From Arenicola marina (lineage: Eukaryota; Annelida; Polychaeta; Arenicolidae): a stretch of 64,000 nucleotides of DNA. The stretch is taken from assembly GCA_964019135.1 (NCBI GenBank), contig OZ025252.1, forward strand, positions 7,146,823-7,210,822, in the 5' to 3' direction. The notes under the pieces were generated by a model, which was given only the letters and a program-made list of their open reading frames with translations, did not search any database and had not been told where the DNA came from. Below are positions 14,501-26,500 of the stretch, in pieces. The position numbers and the translations under genes are program-made. The first letter of the stretch is position 1. Each line of letters opens with the position of its first letter.

Positions 14501-17500
14501 TATCTTTTAACTCACTGCATATTATTATCTATCAACTCACTGCATATTATTATCTATCAATTCACTGCATACTCCTATATTTCAACTCACTGCATACTCA
14601 TATCTTTCAACTCACTGTATACTCCTATCTATCAACTCACTGCATACTCCTATCTTTTAACTCCCTGCATACTCTTATCTTTTAACTCACTGCATATTAT
14701 TATCTATCAACTCACTGCATATTATTATCTATCAACTCACTGCATACTCCTATCTATCAACTCACTGCATACTCCTATATTTCAACTCACTGCATACTCT
14801 TATCTTTCAACTCACTGCATACTCTTATCTATCAACTCACTGCATACTCCTATCTTTTAACTGACTACTTACTCATATATTTCAACTCACTGCATACTCC
14901 TATCTTTCAACTCCCTGCATACTCTTATCTTTTAACTCACTGCATATTATTATCTATCAACTCACTGCATATTATTATCTATCAACTCACTGCATACTCC
15001 TATCTATCAATTCACTGCATACTCCTATATTTCAACTCACTGCATACTCATATCTTTCAACTCACTGTATACTCCTATCTATCAACTCACTGCATACTCC
15101 TATCTTTTAACTCCCTGCATACTCTTATCTTTTAACTCACTGCATACTCCTATCTATCAACTCACTGCATATTATTATCTATCAACTCACTGCATATTAT
15201 TATCTATCAACTCACTGCATATTATTATCTATCAACTCACTGCATATTATTATCTATCAACTCACTGCATACTCCTATCTATCAATTCACTGCATACTCC
15301 TATATTTCAACTCACTGCATACTCCTATCTTTCAACTCCCTGCATACTCGTAATTATCAACTCACTGCATACTCCTAGCTATCAACTCACTGGATACTCC
15401 TATCTATCAACTCACTGCATACTCTTATCTTTCAACTCCCTGCATACACAAATTCGTACAAATAAAGTCAGAATTCAATCGATGTTCACATCGAGAGGTA
15501 CTTATGAACTGATCACCGTTAATAAATATTAACACTACTTGTGTCAATTGCTGGCCTCATACAATAAGATGTGAAACTGCAACGTCACTTCTTAAATTGC
15601 TCTCACGGCTGGCCTCCCCCGCTCCCCGCTTCCACCCCGCCTTTTAGCTTGTCTGCCCTACCTCATGTAGATCGGGGACGGTCTCCGCTTTGTTCATCAG
15701 CTGCAGGACGCAGAGGAGGGCCTCGTCGTCCTTGTGGTTCATCAGATGCCAGTGCATTAAGTAGTACAGACACGTGCACTGCTCGCTCAGGTTACGCCAC
15801 TGCAAGGGACTGCAACAGGCAAAGCACAGTGAATAAACCCACCAAAAAGAGACTTGTCTACAATCACAGCTTGCAAGCTAGTACACTGAGGTAATGGTGC
15901 TCAGTGGACAAACCATCGATAGACGTGTAAATATACAGCTGTCGAACGTATTGCGTTGTCCTCCTTATACATGTCTGTATATAATACTGGGCTGTCCAGT
16001 TTATTGCATGGTCCTATTTACGTGTATATATAGAATACCTGGGCTGTCTAATGTATTGTGTTGTCCTCTTTACGTGTATATATATATATAGAATACCTGG
16101 GCTGTCCAATGTATTGCGTTGTCCTATTTACGTGTATATAAGTGTAGAATACCTGGGCTGTCCAATATATTGCGTTGTCCTATTTACGTGTATATATATA
16201 TATATATATAGTATACCTGGGCTGTCCAATGTATTGCGTTGTCCTATTTACGTGTATATATATATATGTATATAGTATACCTGGGCTGTCCAATCAATTG
16301 CGTTGTCCTCTTCACGTGCTTGAGTTGGAGAAACATTTCCCTGGCCGTGAGGACCCAGACCTGGACTTTCATCGTGGGTTGTGGTGCGTTGAGCGTGCTC
16401 AGAGCCTTGAGGAAGTGGGGGGCGGCTTTGTCCATGTGCCCCATGTGATAGAAGGCCTTCAAGAACCAGACTTTCACTGTCTACATACGGCATGCAGGGA
16501 CACACATGGCACATAAGGCCACATATGGCATGTAGGGACACACATGGCACATAGGGACACATATGGCATATTGGGACACATATGGCATATAGGGATATAC
16601 ATATGGGATATAGGAACACATATTTGGTATATATAGGGGCAAGAGGAGGCAGGGTATTCTCCTCATAATGGATTACACCTGTAATAACACCCGATGCGGG
16701 TTTTCCAGTCGCTTCCAACAGGACTCGGGTGTATCGGGTGAAATCGCTTTTAATATCATATCTAAGTCCTACTCTGTGCAACGTATGAACCAGGGAACGG
16801 AATATCATTCACATTGAACCAATGGCATCGTGTGTCGTGTATGGATTTTTTGGTCTGAACCATACATCAAATGTACAAGATGTCGACAACGAATAATATA
16901 CAAACAGGCATGCAATGAACATCGATCCGCGTGGAATTATCGAGCCATGCATATTGTGTCTTTTGTCGATGTTTAATTGTAGAAGGGTGACCTCTTTCAA
17001 CCAAAAAAACATATTTTAAAAAACATTTATAAATACCAATCTGATGATAGAAGTATACTTTTAGTCACGTGTTAAATATGTTCTACACGGAATTATCAAC
17101 TCCTGGCGAAGTAACCAGCTTTAATTCATACGTAAAGAAAGAGGTATATAGTTCTTATTTCGTAGTTATATATTTGTTATTTTGTAGTTATATAGTTGTT
17201 ATTTTGTAGTTATATACATGTAGTTGCTACTTTGTAGTTATATAGTTCAAGTTGCTATTTTGTAGTTATATAGTTAAGCTATCGTTATTTGGTTGGTGTA
17301 CCGCCGTGTAGTATTGCACTACCTGACCACGGAGAGTTGACATGCGCGCCTCGATCGAGTCGTCATACACGTATTCACTGGTGCTGGCCACTTCCCCTTC
17401 AAACGGGTTCCGGTTCTCCCTCACATCTTTTAAGATGCGGCAGACCTCCCTGAGGTACGACACGGCCTGCCCAGCAGAGCAACATAACAACGTTCGCAGG

Positions 17501-20500
17501 TTATGAACAGCGATTATACTTTACAAGTGTTGATAATTATTATTAAATTTAGAAGTTTTTGTTAAAGCAAATAACTCTTTGTGTGGATCTGAGATGTTGT
17601 CTTTTATATACATGAATCTGTTTGTGGGAATAAATAAATAAATACAAAAAGGGAATAGTCATATATATATAATAATAATAATGAAGCTATTTATCATGTA
17701 TATAAAATATACGTGGCATCCAAAGCGTATGCAGTAGATAATAAATAACATGCACGAGTCATTAACTGCTGAGTTTTTTAAGACCACACCTGCAGTGATT
17801 GTGATAGGTGGGCCAATGGGTGGGTCCCAGTGTCCAAGAGTTTCTTAAAATTATGGGACATCCGAAAAATAATGGGACATTAATTTAAATAAAACATTGC
17901 GTAGTCTGCTATCTATCTATTTACATGCGTCATTTGAAATTTGTGCGCGACAAATGACGTAGGACGCGCACTTCATCAGAATCGCTGTACCTGTGCCCTA
18001 CTTCACGTACATAATTTAGCTGACTACGGGGCTTAGACAGCCAAAATCGCCCATCATTCACATGGTAACTTTAGTCGACTTAGCCCCGTAGTTGGCTTAA
18101 CTGCGTTCGTGAAATCCGCCACAGGTACAGCGAGACTTTCGGCACCGGTGTCCCCCTACCTGGAGATTGTCGTCGAGAGCAATGGCGGCGGCGGCGGCCT
18201 CCAACAGGAAGTGGACCACGCGTTCGATGTTTCCGGCGCCGCGCCAGTGGCGGACTAGCTGTGTGTAGGTGTAGCAGAGGACGCGCAGACACTTACACTC
18301 CCGCAGGTCGATAGTGATGAGTCGCTCGGCCCGCTGCTGCTCTATGGCTCCCGACGTCCGCCACTGCTGACTGCACGCCAGGCAGCCATGTGTAACGTAC
18401 TCCACGTGTTAACGTTACTAGTTCAACCAAACGTAAACTCACCGGCAGATCCAGGAATTTTAAAAAGGGAAATTCCCGACCGGGGGATCCAACGATTTTT
18501 TGGACGACCGGGGGGCGGGTGTGGCCCACGCCGCATTAGATAGCGTTCTTCCTCAAAAAGGGGGGGTCTACGCCACAGACGGCCTAAATTTTGCATTGAA
18601 AAACGGCATCCTTCCTGAAAAAAGGGGGGAGGGGTCCGGACCCCCTGGACCACACCCCCCCCCCCGCCCCCCTGGATCCGCCCTTGTAGATTGGAAGCGA
18701 ACTGGCGGGGCCGCCTGAATTAATATCGTTTGCGCGTAAGATCACAGGTTTAGACTTAGAGGGTTTTTCTTCCCAAAGTTACGACCGTGGTGGGGAGGAC
18801 CACGTGTTTGAGAGAAAGTCTGGGTTATTGTAATCAGTAAATTTTAAACAATCAGGACGCACAACCCTTCAATCAATAGTGCGGCGTTATACTGACTGAG
18901 ATAGCCGGCGTTCTTAGTGAATGGGCCCCCATCTGAACTGTCCCGCCAAATGCGTTCGGTCTCCCTCGTCCAACGTTTACATTTTGTTGAAATAGTAATT
19001 ATAAACATGTCTCTCTGTATTTTAAATTAGATAAACGTTACGACTGTATTCAGTTTACGTGAAACTAAAACCAGTGTACCGAACGGACTCTTCGAAAACA
19101 GGAGCAGAAACTCATGTTCCCGTAGCCAGGATACTATCGAGAGAGAAGGTTTGATCGGAAACGAACTGTTTCTTTAAGTTGCATATATATCAGCGGTAGA
19201 TTCAGGATTTTGGAACAGGGGGGAACACACAATTTTGCTTCCTGCATCATCATGTCCAAAATGACCGAAGAGTCGGTGTTAGCTTCTCAAAGTGAGAAAA
19301 TAGCATTATTTTTCATGAAGTATTTATACAATGAATAGTCATTAAATAAAATTTCTTTATGAAACGTAGGGCCAACTTATTCAAACAGACAATTCAATAG
19401 CGGGTAGCCAATGCCACAAAAGATATAATTCTATGGTCCTGCTTCATATTAGTGTGTAAGAACATAACAGGAGCCATGTTGAAAATGTACACAAATTACG
19501 TTCGCTTTTAGGTGGGCAAACCGATTTCGGTTTCCGGTCGGTTTTGATGTCGATGTCGGGTTTTTGGTGGAACAATATTGATATTGATTGATTCAGATTG
19601 ATTGATTTGGTGGGATCAAGTATATAATTATGAATGAATATTCATAGTGACGTGTGTGGTTGTCAATTAGCACCTGCCTTGTTAATTCTGAGTAATAATT
19701 AGAGCCCGTATAAACATAAAGAAAATGCTTTCTCTGGTGACGCTGTGCCAATTTCTCTTCATTGACATCTCCACTAGCGCATTAAATTATCATTAACTCA
19801 TAATCCAATGTAGTTTATGAAATATACTAACTTAATTAGAGGAGGGTGCATATACTCCCCATCCACGCAGAAAATAGACCTTCAATTAATTTCGTTGCTC
19901 ACTGCTCATTCAATTATGTTGACAACAATTAATATGTAGCACATTATTCATGTTACTAATGTTGTGAGATTGTTGTATGTCCTGGACCCTTTTAATTGAA
20001 CTTTAATGCTCTCAACAGCTGTCTCGACAAAAATGTGAAGAATTCATTTTCCACTGCCTTTGGCACACCCTCATGACAAAGTAGGACAAAAGTAGGAATA
20101 AAATTATAGAAAAAGTAGGAGAAATAGAAAGAAAAGGTAGGACAAAAGTAGGAAAATAGAACCCCAAAATACGACTCAAACAGCATATTTAGCAACATTG
20201 TGCAGAATAAACAAATGACGTTATATTATGGAGAAAATACGGTGCTTAGAAAGTTTCTAATACGCTGTTCAGCTGTACCTGTATTTTCGTTATTAGAACT
20301 CTACAGAGCCAGTGTCGATTTTACAGATGTATCGTGACGCAAATTACTGACTTTTATAATAATACAAGCGATATGCACACTTTGACAGCAATTCACGACA
20401 CTTTGAACGAACGCCTGGTAAAGCAAATACCAAAAAGTACAAAAAGTAGGACAAATTACGTATTTTGAAGAAAAATTAGGAACAATAGGATGGAGACGAA

Positions 20501-23500
20501 AGAGTAGAAAAAGAAATAGAAGTCAGAATCGACAAGATTGAAGGCGCCACCTACCCATGCTCATCCTCATCCTCGTCCTCGTCCTCGTCCTCGTCATCTT
20601 CGTCACCCTGATGATATCCGTGGCGCCTAAACATCGATTGCCGTTTTTGTTCCAGGCCAGCAGTCGCTCCTGAAACACAATTAAGACATACATATTTACA
20701 TGCTACACACTGACTGGACCCCCCCCCCCCCCGCCCCGCCCCCGTTGAGCGTACAGGCCTCTTCCTGATGTAAATTTTAGGTTTGGGCATGCTCTCCCTT
20801 TGTGGAGAGTCGCTCGACTCCAGTATCATCATAACAACATATACCCCACTCCCCCTCCTCTGGTTTTGGATGTTTTGACTGTTGCGCCATCTGGCTAGAG
20901 GGATGCCAGCCGTTAGAGACCCGCTAGGTATACCGGTACGAACAAGCAATCATTTCTACATGCTTATATGCAGCTTCAACGGATTTTTTTTCGACAACGC
21001 TATATGTATGAGAGTTTAATCTTTTTTTCCGTAATCCGTACAATTCCTGGCGATCCGTTATAGCAGTTTTGATATTCGCGAGATCTCCTTTAAGGCCTTT
21101 TTTTTCGCGCCCAGCTTTAAGATATCCTAATCCTGGAGATTCGATGTAGCTTTCCCTAATTCTTGAGATTCGCGATCTAAAGGGAAATCCCCCCCCCCAC
21201 CCCCCTCCCATTTAGATATATCGGGACCCAGTAGCACTAATCGTGGAGAATCGATATTGCTAATTCTTGGGGATTCGCGATTCAGAGGGGTACCCCCCCC
21301 CCCCCCCCCCCCACCAATTCAGGTATATCGGGACCCAGCAGCGATGGTGTGAATTATTAACCACGCGGCCGCCTCACGTACGCACCGTCCTTAGACTTCA
21401 TGGCGAAGGCGTCGGCGGCGGAAAGGGCCCCCTTCTTGTCGTCGGCGGGCGCCACGAAGGCCATGATGGCCTGCCCCCCCAGCCGGTCCAGGTGGAAGGC
21501 GCGGTCAAACTTGATGATGGGTCGGCTGACCAGCGATCGCTTGGTGTTGTCCAGCAGCACCAGGCGGCGCCCCTGGGCGTGCACCGACTGCGAGGTGGAG
21601 TCTGGCATCTCGGCAGCCTCGATGTCGGCCATTTGGATCAGGAAGTGACGTCCGCCGCACGACTGGGTCACGTGGGGGTAAATGGCGTGAAGTGGCGTCA
21701 GTTCATCATATATAGATAGTTCATGAAATGGTTGTGCAGCCGATGCTCTTGTGATGCCCGACTTTTGAGTCGTGATCGCTGTCTGTCATTATCGATCAAT
21801 AATATTATTATAATTATATCACCATTTTTATGAATGAATATCACTATATATTCGTAGTAACGTGTGTGGTGGTCAATTCTGACCTGCTTTGTCAATTCTG
21901 ATTCGACCCCGTACATACATAAGGAAAATCCTTCTTCTGGTCACGCTGTGGCAATTTCTTCTTCACTGGCATCTCCAGTAGCGTGTTAAATTTTCATTAA
22001 CTCATAATCCAATGTAGTTTATGATATATACTAACTTAACTAGATGAGGGTACAGACGCGATAAGCGACACCATGTCGCTGCTTGGTGAGTGTTCTGTCG
22101 CTCAGATCCTAACACAACATAGATTACTCGCCGGGTTGGTTGGTTGGTTGGTTGGTTATTCAAGACGCTTTAACCACATTTGGTCATATCGCGTCAATAG
22201 GAGAAGGGAGGGAGAGTGGAGCCATGTTTCCGGGGGTAACCCACTACTCTTTACGAAGAAAGACATGGGATCTTTATCTTGCGACCACACAGACATGGCC
22301 ACAGCAGGGCGCGAACCACCGATCCAGGTGCCGTTAGGCTCTCAGGTGACCAAAGCACTCAATGCGAGCGCTCTAGCCCACTGAGCTATTGCGCCGGCCC
22401 TTACTCGCCGGGCAACCAGTCAAGGTCTCTGCATGATCTCGAGACACAGAACGCTATGTCGCGCCCAGTAATCTCGGCTTAAAGTCGGAGGGCATCGGGT
22501 GCCCTGTCATAGAAATGACAATGGTTAAGGGTTAATTACTAATAGATTAAAGTTACATTTTTTTCAACATTCAAAACTCTCTTAACTAACTTATATTTCA
22601 TTAACCGCAGTTTGTCAGTCTCACGACAGCTCAGGACTCACTTTGTTTTTCCTGCAATAGAAAAAGGGGCAACAGCGGATGATAATTGCAGTCCTAGCTA
22701 TCTAGGCTCCTCGGACCTACCCAGCACTGTGGCGCCTGAAGCTCCAGGAACTGAGCGGCCCGGACGTGGAGCGGGCGTCGGGCGTTCTCCAGGAACATGT
22801 GGTGCGCCGTCTCGTGGGTGCTGGCCGTCTGGAAGCGGAGACACTGGCAGTCCCGCATCGACTTCTCTATGCGCGGCCCCCCGTCAAGCGTCGCGCACCG
22901 GCAGCGCGTCGTCACGGCCGCGCGTTCCTCGCGCGTCATCACAACGAGGCTCCCCGTGTGGTTCCGCTCGGCTTCGCTGTGGTGGAGCGGCGGCGCAGCG
23001 CACATGAAGACGCCGCAGTCCGCCAGCCGTTGCAACGCCAAGCCCAGCTTCTCCTGGCCGGGGAAGTTGGGCAGGACCTCCACGAGCAGGGCCCGCGCGA
23101 AGGTCATGCCCAGGATGGCGCCTGTCTTCAGGATCATCTGATCCAGTTCCTCCATGCGGTCGATCCGGGTCTGGATTATGCCTAGGTCATAGTTCACGCG
23201 TCGGCGTTATGTCGGGAGGACCGAGTACTTAATTAAAGTAACACGTGGGACGTCTTCAAGGTTGTCTCAAGGTCGATCATGGCAAGATTGTGGCTTGACA
23301 TAGTCATGATATGATTATAACATAACATGATTATGACATGTCTATAGCAGGACTATGACATGTCTATAGCATGACTATGACATGTCTATAGCATGACTAT
23401 GACATGTCTATAGCAGGACTATGACATGTCTATAGCATGACTATGACATGTCTATAGCATGACTATGACATGTCTATAGCATGACTATGACATGTCTATA

Positions 23501-26500
23501 GCATAACTATGACATGCCTATGCCATGACTACAACATGACTAAGACACGACTATAGCGTGACTGTAATATGAATAAGTGCGATATATCTATTCGGCTAAA
23601 CCACATGGCTAACTATGAAATGTAATACTATATGATAAAATACTTAGTTATCATTGCAAAATATTTAACTTTACGAAGAGTACAGCAAGACTATTAATGG
23701 TGCCAACCGCTATGCCATCTCCCACGGCTCATAATCCCCCCCCCCCCTCCCCTTCCCCCTCCCCCTGCCAACCTTTGATGGATTCCGGAAGCCCAGCGTC
23801 CAGAGTGTCCGAGGTGATAACGCACTCCCGATTTTGCTTGGCCTTGGCATTGAGATCGGTCGGTCTAGGCGGCGGCTCGCCGCTCTGTACAGCAAACAAC
23901 ACCTGATTAAAGCCCTGACTACATGGTTGGTGATACAATGCGCGTGGATCAATAAGTTGACTTTTACGAACGTTGGCGTAGATGGAATATGTCAGGCACA
24001 GTAATCTAGTTATGGAGCAAGCGGCTGAGTTATGATGAATACAGTTGGACGGGAGTGAGGTCGTGACATAACGGGTTGTCACATGATCATTCATGGCAAT
24101 TTTATTGGAGACATATAAAGACGTAAACTGTTAACGACATGATAATTTTTTAAGTTTGTGAAACGTTGTAACGTTATTAAGGACAATGTAACGTTTTTAA
24201 GGACGTCGTAACGTTCTTTGCCTCGGCGATTTAGAGAAGACCTCGGTAAACCTCGGCAAACATCGTCGGGCTGTAGTCCTGAGATTTTACGCAGTCTTAA
24301 TGAAATAAAGCACGAATAAATCACGTCATTCACAGGGGAATCCCCAATTCGTGACGTCATTCACAGGGTCTTTCCCCGAGAATGGCTCATCGTGATAAAT
24401 TCAAGAAGAAAAACATATGTAAAGTCGAGAAAACGTGTAAATAGTTCAGAAAACATTAGCATAGATCATAATTATATCGGAGACCATCATATATAACCAG
24501 ATTTATTAAAATGTGCATACGAAGTGTAAATTACCGATAATGGGTGTGAAATAAGCTGTGCCGAGAAATATTTGCGAAATAACATTTTTAAGCTTCAGGA
24601 TCTTTTTTTTATGAAAATTACCACGGGTATCTATATTGTTCTTAATTTTTATTCAATGAGCTAAGTTTGTAGAAGTTGTTAAAGGTGGTTTGGTGTCTAG
24701 ATTTAAATTTTTGATGAAATTACAGCCAATTTTGTGAAGGTACTGAATTCGAATTTTGGCAAAAACTGTCCTGATTTTGCATAATGGCACTTTATTATTA
24801 CTATTCTATTATTTGTTATGGCTACTATTTACATTTTGTTATATCTTGCCTGCATTGCACTAGGTTTAAGCTTTCCAAAGAGCTATTACTTGTCATTAGG
24901 ACTTAGAATTGAGCTGAATTGTAGCAAAATTACATATTCGTAGTAGGTGTCAATTTTGGTCATTTTGTGATATGGGGGTATACTTGGAAAACGGAGAATA
25001 TTTTTTTAACGGCACGGTAAAGTATCTTAAAAATTTATTAAAAATCACAAATACAGAGTCTTTTTACTTGCTATTATGGGTTGCTATAACCTTGGACAAT
25101 GAAACGTTCTTACGGACAATGTAACGTTATTAATGGCAATGTAACGTTATTAATGGCAGGCAATGTAACGTTCATAAGGTTATTAAGGGCATCGTAAGGT
25201 TATTAAGGGTAAGGCGTTGAATTATATCATTAGGGGCATGCTTAGGCGTTTAATGGTATTGCCTGGGTGATGTTCGAGATACCTTGGAGTGTCCGCCGAG
25301 GACCTGTCGCTGGCCCCGCATGGAGGTCTTGATCTCGAACTGCAGGATCCCGCGCTGCAGCAGTTCCCGGATGAGCTGGTCGCACCAGGAGGGCACACCG
25401 TGGCTTTTCTCCCGCAGGAAGCTGGATAACGAAGGCCAAGAGCGTCATGTCATCTGAACAGCACTTGAATATAGACTTCTTGCATGGTATGAAAGTTTTT
25501 AAATGCAAATGCACCAGGAACACATTTGGTTAATTGTGCTAATTGAATAAGGATTGAATATTATAGCGAAAAACCATTGGCTTTATGGGAATACCAGCCA
25601 AAAGTGTCTTTTTATAAGCGGTTGATGTGTTAAGTAAAACCAATATACAAAGACAGGGTGACGGTGTGACTCTCAGCATTCACCGTGACCCACCTTATTG
25701 GTGGACGACACTGAAAATGGATTATGGATTAACAAAATACATACACAAAAGGCTAAAACCAGACGCTACCAAAGCGGTTTTACTGTCAATACAACGAAGA
25801 TACAGACTTGCTGGAATATTGGTTCGTAGAATAAAAACCGCAGGACATGAATAACAGAACACCAATCAAACAGCATAACTGTCAGCACATTTGGGGCATG
25901 TCTTCCCCGTACTTTTCCAGTCGGTCGGGTATCTTGGAGACCCCGAGCAGGCGGCAGGCTAGCGGGGCCAGATCCTTGGTCTGCAGGCCATGGAGCGTGA
26001 CAGTCAGAGTGGTTACCAGGGACAACACGTGGGACGCCGTGGGGCACATGGTGAAGGGCATGCGACAGGTCATCACCACCAGAGTATTGTCGCTGCGGCC
26101 CAGCGTGCTGATGAAGTCCCATGAGTCCGGGTCCATGAAGTGGGCGTCATCCACCGCAAACACGATGAAACCCATCTTGGCTGACAGCTATGGCATATAC
26201 ATAATGCATGTACCCAACCAAGAGGGAGGTCAGTTTAGCCTTATGTATCATTAAGCTATGGCATACATAATAAAGGTAACAAAGCTATAGAGGGAGGTCA
26301 GTTTAGCATTATATATCAGTAAGCTAGGGCATATATACATAATAAAGGTACCCAATCGAATTGGTTGGGTCTATTGGTCCTGTAGTCTGTCTGTATACTT
26401 CTGAGCGCTCACTCCAATTTTAATGAAGATATCGGCCAAAAACAGCTGTGAACGGCACTAAGCGGAGTTTTACTTTAGGGAGGTCAGGGAGCATCAGTTA

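Noticed and set aside
12548..15447. CRISPR-like array
   Set aside because: The genome is eukaryotic and units abut directly with no unique spacers.
22612..23185. Plus-strand frames across sAC-B exon 20 and the matching frames at 52969-53517
   Set aside because: They are antisense shadows of GC-rich coding exons on the minus strand.
25627..25854. 75-codon plus-strand frame
   Set aside because: Intronic, with no family match and no repeat or splice support.
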